From Zerene cesonia (Eukaryota > Arthropoda > Insecta > Lepidoptera > Pieridae), in the NCBI RefSeq assembly GCF_012273895.1, contig NC_052126.1, positions 3,547,218 to 3,611,217 on the forward strand: a stretch of DNA of 64,000 nt, written 5' to 3'. How positions within the stretch are numbered: position 1 is the stretch's first letter; every line of letters begins with the position of its first letter. The position numbers and the translations under genes are program-made. The notes below the pieces were generated by a model. It was given only the letters and a program-made list of their open reading frames with translations. It was not told the DNA's origin and ran no database searches. Below, piece by piece: positions 33,201 through 45,015 of the stretch.

Positions 33201-34311
33201 AAGCCGCGGGCAAAAGCTAGTATAATTAAAAAAAAAACATTTATTCAACACAAACCCTAAAAATAACATTAACTACACAAATTTCCAGTGTCCGACCGCC
33301 GAATAAATCATGGAAGAACATATCGAACCTCTCCGGCGGCGAGAAGACTCTCTCGTCCCTGGCGCTGGTGTTCGCGCTGCACTACTACAAGCCCACGCCG
33401 CTCTACGTCATGGACGAGATCGATGCAGCGCTGGATTTCAAAAATATATCGATTGTCGCCAATTATATTAAGGTATGTAGGCTTTTCTTGACGAGAGGAC
33501 TAAAGCATAGGACTGGGTGGGGTGGGAAAGGACATGGGCCTGTTGCATGGGTTGTGAATGTGGCTGTTTTGTTTGTTTTAACTTACACTAGCTGTGCACC
33601 GCGGTTTTATCCAAGCAAAATCTATAATATAGCCTAGTATTCCTCAATGAATGGACCATCTAACATTGAAAGAATTTTTCAAATCGGATCAGCAGTATCT
33701 GAGATTATCGCGATATTGATGTGTATGTAAAACAAGAACTTAGAATTTTTTTGTAGCTCAGAGAGAAAATGGTTGATAATAATCTGTTTAAAAAATAATT
33801 GCCTTTTTCTGTATATAAAATAACATAAATTAATTTAAAACTGTAGCATGTTTAGTTAATTTGTTTGAGTCTTAATATGTGTAAAATAATGAAACTTTAA
33901 TAGTATAATTTGTACACGATGTGAATTTTGTAAATTGTAAATACGTAATTTCCGCCCGTGTAGTTAAGGGGAACGAGATGTTTTCCTACAGTATATAATA
34001 TATACAAGTTGCCCATGTCACTCTCTAGCCTTTTATCTCTAGACATAATCATAAAATCCCTTCTTTGCTGCTTGAAAGATAAAAAAGTAAAGAAAAAATT
34101 TTATGAAAAACTAACGGTAAAAAAAATCGAATTAGAAATTCTTGTTTTTCAGGAACGCACGAAAAACGCACAATTCATCATAATTTCCCTGCGCTACAAC
34201 ATGTTCGAAGCTTGCAATCGTCTGGTCGGAATATATAAAACGCAAGATTGCACCAAATCTGTCACGGTGGAGAATAAAGTGCCAGAAACTAGTGATGTCG
34301 CTAAATGTTAA
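18239..34311 (+). CDS. SMC4: SMC4, condensin ATPase subunit, 5' part not in view
   Basis: Core subunit of condensin I and II, partner of SMC2, compacting mitotic chromosomes. Exons: 18239-18415, 18707-18811, 19299-19486, 20034-20174, 20929-21097, 21842-21954, 22264-22476, 23093-23215, 23743-23860, 24311-24513, 25140-25324, 26638-26767, 27615-27756, 28431-28559, 29124-29281, 29982-30120, 30435-30614, 31358-31546, 31931-32060, 32544-32661, 33289-33472, 34153-34311; phases agree throughout and give 1130 residues. The first visible residues (VPNSEIVVSRTA, SHGIDLDHNRF) are SMC4-specific head sequence. Two long Lys/Glu coiled coils flank a hinge at about 430-600 (GRIPGILGRLGDLG through MSGGG). The C-terminal head has signature LSGGEKTLSS (1031-1040) and Walker B LYVMDEID. 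About 150-200 N-terminal residues with Walker A lie outside the exons found. A 1-kb gap sits in the hinge intron. Confidence 0.93.
20424..20604 (-). mobile_element. Family B repeat
   Basis: Family B is about 180 bases, from CTAATATATAAAATTCTCGT to GTTTGCCGGGTGCAGCTAGT. It ends like family A and is probably a related non-autonomous element. This copy is reverse, in an SMC4 intron. Confidence 0.65.
21110..21345 (+). mobile_element. Family A repeat in an SMC4 intron
   Basis: Forward copy starting about 12 bases after the donor of exon 20929-21097, with an expanded run of TCCTACTA units at its left end. Confidence 0.75.
22015..22110 (-). repeat. tRNA-like fragment, probably SINE
   Basis: On the minus strand GATGGCCGAGAGAGGCATAG and CCGGTTCGAATCTCACTTCG resemble A and B boxes of a Leu/Ser-type tRNA, but no full cloverleaf can be drawn. 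Confidence 0.4.
22650..22858 (+). repeat. Dispersed repeat in an SMC4 intron
   Basis: Same family, forward. A further decayed element (22870-23045) follows and ends AATATTAGTAGGAAT. Confidence 0.6.
23309..23489 (+). mobile_element. Family B repeat
   Basis: Forward copy in the SMC4 intron after exon 23093-23215. Confidence 0.65.
24757..25075. repeat. Inverted pair of dispersed repeats in the SMC4 hinge intron
   Basis: A forward head (GTCGGCAATGGAGCTGGTGG) meets a reverse copy (CACCATCAGGCGAACCACCA) so that the two halves face each other. It ends 65 bases before exon 25140-25324. Confidence 0.6.
25365..26364. other. Assembly gap (1000 N) in an SMC4 intron
   Basis: Exactly 1000 N between the SMC4 exons 25140-25324 and 26638-26767. 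The split Gly codon joins correctly across it, so no coding sequence appears to be lost. Confidence 0.97.
27321..27565 (-). mobile_element. Family A repeat in an SMC4 intron
   Basis: Reverse copy with a variable tail of TAGGA units, ending about 50 bases before exon 27615-27756. Confidence 0.72.
28041..28220 (+). mobile_element. Family B repeat
   Basis: Full-length forward copy in the SMC4 intron before exon 28431-28559, followed by a further related fragment (28240-28372) that ends GGGCAGACAGCTAG. Confidence 0.65.
28561..28795 (+). mobile_element. Chimeric family A/B repeat at an SMC4 splice donor
   Basis: The left part (to about 28676) is family A; from there it continues as family B (AATGAAATTTTGTGTGCATA and following). 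The join lies in GCTGGAC, which both families contain. The element begins immediately after the end of exon 28431-28559. Confidence 0.7.
29447..29573 (-). mobile_element. Family A repeat, partial
   Basis: Reverse partial copy (CTACGTACCAAATTTCATTG onward) in the SMC4 intron after exon 29124-29281. Confidence 0.65.
30931..31231 (-). mobile_element. tRNA-derived SINE-like element in an SMC4 intron
   Basis: Reverse full-length copy. On the minus strand it reads ACTCAGTGGTGAGAATCTCG, then GGGGTTCGAGACCGGGCGAA, a good B-box, and ends in the GAT tail. Confidence 0.7.
31697..31897 (+). mobile_element. Family A repeat in an SMC4 intron
   Basis: Full-length forward copy ending GGGGCGCAGCTAGT, about 30 bases before exon 31931-32060. 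Confidence 0.75.
32124..32337 (+). mobile_element. Interspersed repeat, unclassified
   Basis: About 210 bases from TATATATAAAAATCCAGTGT through CTGAACCGATTTTGATGAAA to CAACGCGTGGCCGGGT. It shares the ACTGAACCGATT core of family A but little else. Located in an SMC4 intron. Confidence 0.5.
33035..33222 (+). mobile_element. Family F repeat
   Basis: Begins CACTACATAGTATAAAACAA, then AATCGCTTTC, and ends with an AAGCCGCGGGC-like segment and CTAGT. Related copies at 52777-52967 and 61197-61390. This one precedes SMC4 exon 33289. Confidence 0.55.
33588..33716 (-). mobile_element. Family C repeat
   Basis: Reverse, diverged copy in the last SMC4 intron. Confidence 0.55.
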
Positions 34312-34330
34312 TTTTGCGTAGTTTTATTTA

Positions 34331-34336
34331 AATAAA
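34331..34336 (+). terminator. Poly(A) signal, SMC4
   Basis: AATAAA 20 bases after the SMC4 stop codon. UBXN6 ends on the opposite strand about 420 bases further on, so the two genes are convergent. Confidence 0.6.
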
Positions 34337-34404
34337 TATGCTTTTTATTGCGTCACCTTATGTTTATATGAACAAATTAAGCACTAGATATTAGATGGAA
34401 GTGA

Positions 34405-34700
34405 AAAAGCAGTGGTGACTCAGTGGTGAGAACCTCGGACTTCAAAATCGATAAGTCGGGATTCCAGACCGGGCGAGCGTGCAGGAAATAAATTATTGAT
34501 TTTTCAATTTATCTGCGCATGTGGATAACATCACCACTGCTTAAACGGTGAAGGAAAACATAGTGAGAAAACCGGCATGTCCAAGAATTAAAAGTTCGAC
34601 GACATGTGACATCTGCCAACCCGCACTTGGCCTGAACCCTCATAGGAGGCCTGTGTCCCAGCAGTGGGAACATATATGGGCTGATGATGATGATGATTAC
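34405..34700 (+). mobile_element. tRNA-derived SINE-like element between SMC4 and UBXN6
   Basis: About 295 bases. The left end resembles a tRNA promoter: GACTCAGTGGTGAGAACC (A-box like) and, about 40 bases on, a GGGATTCCAGACC stretch (B-box like). The right end is CCCAGCAGTGGGAACATATA, then GGGCTGATGATGATGATGAT. A repeated triplet tail is usual for such elements. Confidence 0.65.
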
Positions 34701-34753
34701 AAGGTAATACCCACATGATCTATTGAATAAAACACACGAATAACATTATTAAA

Positions 34754-34759
34754 TTTATT
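34754..34759 (-). terminator. Probable poly(A) signal, UBXN6
   Basis: AATAAA on the minus strand about 1 kb after the UBXN6 stop. It is a clear signal in this direction before the SINE copy at 34405-34700, which implies a 3' UTR of about 1 kb. Confidence 0.4.
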
Positions 34760-35430
34760 TTGCACAATTATGAACATCCGGCTTACCAAAAATAGTGAAA
34801 GATAACAATATTATATTACCAAATTACTTTGATACGAACATAATAAGTTAGAAGCTTTTTAATCTTCAACCATCTTAAGAATTACACATTATGTGCATGT
34901 ATTAGGTCAGGGGAGTAGTCAGTCAAGTTTTGGGAAGTTCAGTAAAGTTAAACTATTAAATATGCATAAAACAATCCTTATATGCCTTATAAAAGCTCTC
35001 GCAAGAAATATTGGCAGTCCTTTATCAGGCAACGGATCCAGAGTCTAAAAACATGTAGTAAATGAGATACGCCCCACACGTTAAATTATTATATCTGAAT
35101 ATTTTATATTGAACATCTAAAACGACCCCCTGGCTACGGCCGTGGTGGGGAGAGAATTATAATTACTACTAATTAACTAATTTACAAAATAGTTCAGTGA
35201 TAAGGAACATGGATTTCAATGTGAGTAATGATTAAAGTGAATTACATGTTTCCTATATCAATTATTAACAAGAATAAACAGTCCACTAGATTGATTACAC
35301 ATATAAATATAAGGTTCTCAATGTTTCGTTTATAAATTAGATGTGAATGCTAAAATAAATAATACTTTATATAGAAACCAAAGTGTTTAAAGGGTAGCAC
35401 ATATAAAAAAAAAAATTGTTTCGGGCCGTC

Positions 35431-35505
35431 TTAAAGTGATAACTTAAACTTGCTGGCGCCGTAACGCGTAACGTAACGAAACGGTATAAGAAGTTATCAC
35501 TTTAA
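35431..35505. repeat. 15-bp inverted repeat in the presumed UBXN6 3' UTR
   Basis: TTAAAGTGATAACTT at 35431-35445 and its exact complement at 35491-35505 enclose 45 bases rich in CG (GTAACGCGTAACGTAACG). It could be a tiny inverted-repeat element or a UTR stem-loop. Confidence 0.6.
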
Positions 35506-35765
35506 AAATTTAACTCATTTCTGCAGATTTTTGGTACTATCTACCAAATGATAATGAAATTTTAAATCCGCTTCAATTCTACTTCACATTCATACTTCAA
35601 AATTTATAAATGCAAAAGAAGTCCTCAATTCCATTTACAAAATTAGAAAACTAACCTCCAAGGCTTTCTAAAGGCAACAGTAAAACACTGTACTTTATCT
35701 TAAGAAATATTCCATTTAACATACAAAGGAGAAAAAAGAACAATCAATATTTCAAGAGTCAATCA

Positions 35766-38700
35766 TTATATTTCTTGCACTAGAACCATGATTTCAGGCT
35801 TCAAATAAACGTCTTTATTAGGGCTGTTGTTAATTTCTTCAGCGACAGACGAATGCCACGCGAAATTTAACACACTTGTTGGTACTAATCTGAGATCAAT
35901 TAGTGTTTTATTTGAATTTTCGTCTAAATTTAGTTTTTGACCTGTAGGCGTGGTTAGCACAAACGGTAGATCACTATGTTCTAGATTTTCGCGAAGAAAA
36001 TCATGAATGTCTAGATAGCGTTCGTAGACTGAGAATGTTCCCTGAAACAAAATACAAATTCTTCAAAGGAATTTTTTTGATCAGTATAACTGCCTTTTTA
36101 ATTTTTAGTTATTCTAGAATTCATTTTTATTTTTTTTAATGATTACAATAAAAAACGCACAACATTATTGAAATGAATTGTGATATTTCTATATTACATA
36201 TAAATAATAAAAATATAGTTTAAAATAATAAAAAAATCACACTTGTATGATAATTAATCAACTAAACTTGTGTTACTTCCTCTTATACAGAGGATAATAT
36301 CTTTAATTATTATTATAATTATAATGTACGTAAGGAAATAATTAATCCTGGCGATCCTAATGAATTATTTAATAAAGGCGATATTAAGATCACCTCATGA
36401 TATTATTGTATTGTGCTGACAATTGACAGTGTGCTATGTTTGAATTAAATCTGTTCGTTTTAAGTGGGTCAAAATCGAGTTTAAACGTGTCAATTACATA
36501 CATACATACATACATACAGGTGAAGTTAATAGAAGTGTGCTATAAAATAAAATTAATTACCTGAAGTAAAATCCCATCAGGAAAGCGTATCCTAATGATG
36601 GCAAATTTATATTTCCTCATTTCTCTTAATTCGTCCTTTTCCCGCATAGCCTTAGTTCGCAACATTTGAGATCTTTCTATTGCCTCTGCCCTGTTAATAA
36701 AAAACATTTGTAATGACACTCTTAAAAATGGAATTATAGAATTATTTGTCTTTACAAAAATGGCCTACAAGTGGTCAATTAAATTCGGCAATAACTTTTC
36801 TCCCAGCATTAAATTTTTCATCCATTTATCAAGTAATGGTTTTTCTGATTAAGATTAAGATTTTTTTTTTTTAGATTAAGCCCCTCTCCCTACTTATCCT
36901 AAATACGCGTCTTTCATGGTACAAAATATATATAAAAATTTAAGAATATTATGTTGTATTACTGGTAAGTTATTAAGATACTGGAAAATTATGGAAAGTG
37001 ATAAAAATGTGCCGATTTATATGTTGCTAGTTAGGTTTCCATATCCAATTGTTAAAACTGGATCTTATAACTAAGACTTCGCCGTCTATCCGTATGCCTG
37101 AGATAGACATAACTTCCAACTAACTTCGACAAAAACATGAATTTCTGTTGTCTGCCATACTAACAAATTAAAAAATAATTGAGGTTAGGCAACGATTGGC
37201 ACGGTTATAAATTGTATGAGTGGCCAATTTTTTATACAGTTGCACTTGAGCTTATTTGTACGGAACACTCACAAGTCCGACACGCACTTGACCGGTTTTT
37301 TTTTTTATCGCGCGTTCAAATACAAAACAAATACAGGTAAAAATAAACATTTTATCATCAAAACTAATTATTATAACATACCTCAGCTGTTGTTCCCTCT
37401 TGATTTCCTCCGGAGTGAGTGCATAGAAGGAGGGAGGTAATTGCACCTTATTAGCCGCTTGAGAAGGTAACAACACTTGCAGGTTTCTATCCAGCTCCAA
37501 TTGTATGGGTTCGGCTGACCGTAGCGCGTCTATTAACGTCTGAAATAATAAAAAAAAAACTATTATAAAAGAAATACATAAGGTCTGGATGGGTTCTGTT
37601 GAGTGCATCTGTTGGTAAAAATGACAAATAAGGAAAGCAATGAATGTCCAGTAGGTGTATCAGTGACTGTATACGCAATTTGTATAAATGGTATAATCAT
37701 GATGATATGTTAAAAATTAAATAAAATCATTAAGTGTAAAATCCCAACTTATAATATAAACTAGCTGCGCCCCGCGGGTGTAACCGTAGTTTACAGTAGT
37801 TTGGGAATATCGAGATAAAAAGTTGCCTATGTTTTATTCCAGTTGTCCATCTATCTACGTAACAAATTTCATTCAAATCGGTTCGGAAGTTTTTGCGTGA
37901 TTTCAAAAATTCTTTCACGATTTGAAACCGGCAACTTCACTGAGTCACCGCGGGCGAACCGCTAGTGCATTATAATATTATTCTATATTACCACCAAACT
38001 CTCGACAGATGGCACATTGTCCTTAATGAAAACAAGAAAGTCCTCCTCGACACCTTCATTGTTGAACAACCTCTGTTGAGCGAACCCAGCTGCTAACAGC
38101 AATTCCATAGCGCCTTCTATTGGCTGCACACGATCTGTGAACGCTCTGAAATTGATCATTTATCATCAGTACTTATTTATAAAAAGAATATATTATGGCG
38201 TCTCTATGGATTTTATGGATATTTATATTATTGTTAGATTTCAAAAAGAGGGATGTGTTGAATATAAATCTAAGTATAATTGATAGAAGTTTGATCGCAA
38301 TAAGAATGTACTGCAATTCTATACGACTGCCTATTTGATGTGGTCGGTTGATAACAAATCATAGCCAGTCACAAAGACTATTAACAAAGTGAGGGTAGTT
38401 GGGCCGAATGTTGAATAATCAATGCTTGAACAACAAGGCACAATGCATGCCATTTATAAGTAATCCTGTTGATTACATAGAAATTTTTGGAATGGAACAA
38501 GTTTTAACAAGTTATGAAAAGCGACATCTGTATCTTAACAGACAACTATTAATCCAACAGACTATTAAAATACAATTAATACTCCAGATTTTATATAATC
38601 ATATCTTCAGATTGTGTGAAATAGCATTGAATGCTATTGCGTTTCATACCGTTAGCGAGACGGAGGCACGTGACCTTTTTTTTTTACTCTTCTTAATGAA

Positions 38701-40745
38701 ATGTCTAAAAAATTGAAATAATTACCTGTTGGACATTCTTATTTTCTGATATTTCTCCTCTTCAGGGTATGTCACAATATTCTCCAAATATTTGCATAGT
38801 GTCTCTACGCAGGTATCAATCTGTAAATTTACACATAAATTAATAACATATGTTAAAGAAAAGCAATAATATAATTTGCTGATATGGATATACAGATGGT
38901 TCCAACATATAAAGTTTAGATGTGATGTTTCCACTTCATTATGAAATTGTACTTTATATCAAGATAGTAAAGCCATGGACTTATAAAAAAAAACAGACAT
39001 ATCTTCAATAAAATAATATGTAATTTACATATCTTACAATGCCATATTCTAATGTCACATTTTTAATATAGCGCCATCTATTGGAATATAAAAATTTAGA
39101 GGCGCTACAAATGGACATTATAATGAATTGGCCATGGGAATAAGATATTACTCCACAATAAAAAGTAGCCCATGACACTCTCTAGGCTAATTATCTCCAG
39201 ACACAATCTCCACATCAAAAATCATATCAGAAAACCACTTGATGCAACATGAAAGAAGTACACTTTGAAATTTTGTAATATTAGTAAGGAGGAAGGATAC
39301 CGTAAGCTCACCTTTTCTCTATTATTATTACACGACTGGATAATAAGACACGCCGTGAGTCCTCGCTCCTCTTCTAATTGTTCGTATAGGAATGTTTTTA
39401 TGTTGCGTTTCCACTCATCTCTTGATAGTATGTCGTTGCTAATTAGTGGACATCTGCAATGAAGGATTTATGTATAATGAACGTAATAGTTAATACCAGG
39501 ATTATACTTGTAGATATAAAATATCATTAGGTATTTTACGTCTCAATACCAATACAGCCTCATTGAGTAAATTAAAATTACGCACATGTAATAAGCAAAG
39601 CAAAGGATCCTTGGGTTTCACCATTTTATCTGGCATTTGTTCAGATTTTAAATCGATAGATATAATGATATGTTGCTTAATTTTTTAATGTTTTAACTGA
39701 TTGATATTTCAATAAACTTTGTAATCTACGTGATATTGACTTCTATGTACTCAAACATATGTTAGAATCAGAACATTTGTTTGGTATTCAGGATTTTAAG
39801 TTTTTAAAACTCACTTGAAATAAACACCAGAGGCTGCAAAATTTCCCGGCACTTCTTTTTCAATCTCTATCTTCTTTTCCACTTGGAGGGGTTCATTACT
39901 ACCTTTGGAGTTTGCCGTCTCACTCTCCAATTCCCTTTTGACTTGCGCCTTATAGTAATAATGAAAAATAATAAATATTAAGTAAAATAATTACAATTTT
40001 ATTACATAGATAGATTTTAATGCAATTTATCAGCATTTTAATAAAAGTGTTCTAAGACATTGCATAAAGCAGACTTCAAATCAAATGGGTCTCTATTATT
40101 TTCAATTCTTTATGGAGATAACTTACTATAGACAGATAAAATAACTGTAAATTTAATGATTAACGAAAATAATTGTAAAATCCCTGCTAATAATATAAAT
40201 TCACATTTACACTAGTGAATCTGTCTCTAATCACACCTAAATACTGAACCTGATGATGAACCAATTTAGATGAAACCTGATACAAAGACTGCTTCTCTTG
40301 AGAATGGACATAGAATACTTTTTATCCTGATATTCTCATTGGAACTGCAACTTTGCCATGAAAACTCCCAGACTGTACATCTTTTCCTATGACTATCTAT
40401 GCAAGTGGAGCTGCAGGCAGAACTCATTTTTATTACTTATTTTCTAAGTATTCTACAAATGTAGCAAAGTTTTCAATTGTATAAATATTAAATACATACC
40501 CGAATAGCAGCTAAAGAAGTGTTGAAAGCGGGGTTATCTCTTTTCTGAGATAGTCTTGCAAGAGCAGCCTCTGCAGCAACTTTACTCTCCTCTGAGAGGC
40601 CACTCCTCTTCACAGCTGGTTCCTCCCTTCTAACCACAGACTGGCTGCTTATACTGGACTCACTCAACCTATGGCCAGGGCCTGCTAACTTGAATTTAGC
40701 GTCTGCTTTCTTTTTTTGAAAAAATTTCTTAATCTTCTCAGCCAT
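35766..40745 (-). CDS. UBXN6: UBXN6 (UBXD1), p97/VCP cofactor
   Basis: Cytosolic adaptor of the AAA ATPase p97/VCP, acting in endolysosomal sorting and damaged-organelle clearance in animals. Eight exons: 40500-40745, 39815-39948, 39312-39453, 38726-38820, 37995-38145, 37382-37539, 36561-36690, 35766-36041, giving 443 residues, close to the usual length (about 440). The N-terminus (KKFFQKKKADAKFKLAGPG) is the conserved p97-binding start of the family. The PUB domain spans the middle (from about CPLISND to the exon ending at 37995), followed by a linker helix (LTPEEIKREQQLR, LRTKAMREKDELREM) and a C-terminal UBX domain (IRIRFPDGILLQGTF onward). The ATG at 40745 has a good context (AAAATGG) and lies one base after the stop codon of an upstream membrane-protein frame on the same inferred transcript. 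Converges with SMC4. Confidence 0.93.
37760..37915 (-). mobile_element. Family A repeat, partial, in a UBXN6 intron
   Basis: Reverse copy beginning CTAGCTGCGCCCCGCGGGTG, with a decayed right end. Confidence 0.65.
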
Positions 40746-40746
40746 T

Positions 40747-41736
40747 TTAGATTCTTGGTGTGTGTTCTTTCGGAAGTTTAAGCTTGGATACACTTTCCTT
40801 TAGTTGTGCTATGGTTGCTGAAGTAGCTGTTCAACATGTATTAAAAATGAAAAGGCAATACTTATTGTAAATTAAAAAACTTAAAATTCTTTATGCATAA
40901 TTAAAAATACATGGTACAATTTTAGTATAATAAGAACTATTGACTTGAAAAGTATTTAATACAATAAATATACAGTGAGAATTCTCTCTTTGTCAATTTT
41001 TTATAGATTTGGTTTCACAAATTTAAACAAAGGTAACATTCCTTAGTAACTAATAATACTACTAAAAAGATAAAAGATTAGAAAATACACAAATATAGGT
41101 ATCTTCGGTGTAGGTATCTTTGATAAAAAACTATGTGACGTAAGGCCAGAGAAAAGGCGTACCTATGCAATGATTGTTAGTGGTTAATTAATTTCATTTC
41201 AGAATGAAATGAAACGCGATAGTAGAATTGAATGCGGAAATATACTTACCGGGCTTCATAAACCGCTCAGATATCCGGTTTCCATAAACTCGCCAAGATA
41301 TAAAAATCAATAACAACGTAAACACAAGAATGATAAGAAATGTTTTAAGGAGCAATAATTGAAACTCGTTAAAGAAAAATACTTCCGCTAAGTCTTCGTA
41401 GAATGTGAAGTCATAAAAATTTACAAGACTTTTAGGTAAGTTTTCAATTGGCAGTGATGACACGCACGATTGAAAAAAATCTTTCGCGAAGCCCAGAGTA
41501 TCCTCGATTTGAAGATACAAAGCTTCGTAAAGGGTGGAATTAAAACCCGTGTTTTCGAACAAAGACATTACACATGTAAAATTTACATGCAATGGATAAT
41601 TTTTGCAAAAACTTTGATGTGATAAAATTATTACATTTGAAAGTCGGCTATACTGAAAAATAATCGCAATAATCAAAATGCAAATTCCAAATAATGGGAA
41701 CTTGTCAAAGTCAATTGACATTTGACAATGAAACAT
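40747..41736 (-). CDS. Two-pass membrane protein, first cistron of the UBXN6 transcript
   Basis: Not recognised. Exons 41250-41736 and 40747-40826 join in phase (donor GTAAGT, acceptor AACAG) to give 188 residues; an in-frame ATG at 41721 would give 183. Hydrophobic segments lie at about 14-30 and 127-148. The loop between them has Cys44, Cys55, Cys91 and possible N-glycosylation sites N52 and N66, so it is probably lumenal. The C-terminal tail of about 40 residues is basic (RISERFMKP, then KESVSKLKLPKEH) and probably cytosolic. The stop TAA at 40747-40749 is followed after one base by the UBXN6 ATG. Splicing of this frame puts UBXN6 downstream on the same mRNA unless a separate promoter exists in the 423-base intron. 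Alternative: the frame is a long uORF without function, which its signal-like topology argues against. Confidence 0.65.
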
Positions 41737-44700
41737 GGCATTTGATAAATAATTATAGAAGAACCATAACCTGCATAGACTAACAACACAGAAAGCATGT
41801 CTTTTGATCTAAATAAATTTGGAAGGGTAAAATTAAAAAAATTATACATTATCACTAGTTAAAATGATAAAAAGCAAGGCAAAATCTTACTTGTTTAGTT
41901 TGTTTGTATTATTATTATTGTAGTAAGGCAGATATAAAAGATAGTTTCACTAAATACTCGCGATTCCGCTAACTTAGAAAGTGATGCGGGGGAACACAAT
42001 AGAGCTTAGTGGTTAGGTTATTGATTCTCAGCAGTGTAAGTCCGACATAACCCAGGGTCCTTTCCCGAAAAAGATTGTATTTTTAACGAAATTTCTTGAA
42101 ATTCTGTGGAAGGAGTAGGTATGTATTGGTTATCGGACAGGAAATTTAAAATCGTTTGACAACTTTTAGAACTGATAAGGTACAATATTCTTTGTAAGCA
42201 TTTGGAAAGAGGGACTCATTAGATCATTTTCATTTTTTATACGTAAAATACATTTGGTGTACAAGTAAAATGTGCAAATATGATACAAAACTTGGGGTTT
42301 TACTGATGTGTGAAATCTACCATTGTTCTATACGTGCAACATTAATACGAACCACACATTACATCATCATTTTAATAAAATTATTTTATGATCAGGACCT
42401 TGCAGTAATAAAGTTCACAGAAAAACCATTAGTTGTATAAAGGCTAGTATTTAAAAATTACAGTGAGTATTGCAGTGCGCATTTAAGCTTGGAGTTCAAA
42501 TTAGTTTAGACACGCAATGTTGCCATTTGAATTATATTGATATGACAACGTTTTGCAGTTAAAATTTCTGTGAATCCAATTAAACGTCTAAATATCTAAC
42601 AATACGGTATTTCGTATCCTGACAATGAAATGAACATTCTTTAATTGTTTTTTGTTGCGAATGTAAATACATGAATAAACGTTTTTTATAACGAAAGTTA
42701 AACCGACGTTCTCAAAAATGAAGGAGGTTCTCAATTCGACTGTATTCATATCTGGTTTTTTACTCGATAGCTCCGTGGGTTTTCGATCGATTGATGTGGT
42801 TCTTTTTGTTTTTTTAAAGGAATTTGTTGTGATTTGGTCCCATTTCAGAATATGTACCTACCTCACTCCCTAAAAAGTCAATGGTCGTTTTATAAAGGAA
42901 ATAATTATTATCATTGTAAATTCTGAAGTCTTAATTTATCGTATAATATAATACTGATACTACAGTTAAATGGATAAATTTAGACTTAAATAAACTGGTA
43001 ATTTACTAGAACCTCCTTGCTTTCACTCAGATAAGATAAGGTTATTTAACATAATAATAAAATCTATGATGTGAAGTACTAGTGGCGTGTTTATCCTTTT
43101 AAGGGACTTAAAATAACTTGAGGAACTAGTCGATAGGATGTCCTGTCGATAGTGGACTGTGTTCAAAGGAACTTATAGCTCTTTATATATTGATTACATA
43201 AAAATTATTCATAAAATCCCCGGTGCATGCTTTTCTATTACATAAATTCTTAAAAATCTAGGTGTAGGTACAGCACTTACTGACCAGCCACCAGTTAAGA
43301 TAATGTTTTCATAGACACAATGCCCACATTAACGGAGCGGTATAATATGCCTGCTGAGCAAAGCTAGCGACGTAAACATAGATTTAAGGAAAAATTAAAT
43401 GAGATATTTGTACGTCGTTTTGTTATTTAATTGAGATTTGAGATATGACGATTCGTTAGGTAATTAAAAGATTTATGACGTGCTATCAAAAAACAATTGC
43501 TTGATACATTAATTTTTTGAAAGTCATATACGCCAGATAGCTCTTTTGTACATATCTGATAATTTGTTATGTCATGTGTTAGGAAAAAATATCTGCTTTT
43601 ATCTTGTAACTGTAAAATCATTAGTTTATCTAACACACAATAAAATTTAATTTAATCTTTGAATACATCTCGCTGTCGAGTTAGCTATCTTACACTTCAT
43701 AGGAACTAAGAATTGATCATCGCCTTTAAGAAACATGTACACACAAAACAATTCATTTGAGCTGTTTTCATGTAAACTTACAAGAAGTTATGAATCGGTA
43801 ATCTTTTTATATATACCACCGGTTCGGAAGGTCGCTTCTACTGAGAATAATCAATAAGATCTTTGTTATTTTCCCTATGTCAGTCGTACATTATTATAGG
43901 TACATAGCGTCTTTTACCGTGGTTAATTATGTATATTTTAACGTAATTTCGTTGACATTTTTTTTTATTATTAAAAAACATAGGCATCTATTTGCGAAAT
44001 TAATTTTATTTTAATAAATTATAAATAAAAAACATACCGATACAAATGCCCAAGGTTAAACTGATTGAGACTACCTAATGCCTTTCAATACTTGAGGTTG
44101 AAAGAATTACATAGACATGGGTACAGAACATTAATCATGGATCTAAAGAAAAGGTTTTTCGCATTTGGAGTCTGTTCTGATTTAGTACTTTTATATCTGC
44201 TAAGGTATATATAGTAGGTAACCCTGACAATTGACAAACTTGGGTTTTATTATCAGGAGAAAACGGTACGCCAAAGATTAGTTACTCAATTGTTTTGTTT
44301 ATTGTCTATTTATTTACTCTTCAACAAAATTGTACAAAGAAGAAAAGTTAAAAATAAGATAGGCTTTAAGAAAAAAGAGAACAATATTTGTTGGGTTGCC
44401 CTATCACTTAGGAGTGATCTATTAGTGTGAAGTGCTTATTTCATTTTCACATGAATATTTTGATGTCTGCAAATATAAACCTCGTAACTATAAATATTTC
44501 TTGTTTCATTTTATCCGAGTAAGTATCATAAATTTAATCAATCCGTTAAAAATATAACTTTCTATTGATATGGTATTTTAGATTGGAATAAAGGTGGTAT
44601 TTTCGGAATCTTATATTCAGGTACAGATCTAAATGAGGTTCGTAAGGGGCTAATGAATAGTAATGAATATGTCATTTAATGGAAGAAATATGCCATGCCA

Positions 44701-44944
44701 CAACATCTTGTTATATATTATGTTGCATTGTATATAATGTGTTCGTGTTTAACATAAACTGATTTTCAGGATTTGATTGCATAAATTAATGAGACAGTTG
44801 AAGATTCGAACACGAACATAATGATCTCTTAGTCACATTAAATGATAAGTAACTTTCGTTACAAATTTATGTCGCCTTTGGGATGTACAAAAAATCTTAT
44901 TTAATAAAAATTATAGGTACATGTTAACTCTTACTGGATCTGAC

Positions 44945-45015
44945 ATTTTTTATGCTACAATGGGCTACAGAGCTGGTGGTTTGCCTTATGGTGAGCGATT
45001 ACCACAGTCATGAAC
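44945..45015 (+). repeat. Dispersed repeat, head fragment
   Basis: Forward head fragment with ACAGAGCTGGTGGTTTGCCT and GTGAGCGATTACCACAG. Confidence 0.5.

Noticed and set aside
38399..38716. 105-codon frame on the plus strand
   Set aside because: It lies within a UBXN6 intron, has no start context or family resemblance, and its composition is that of the intron.
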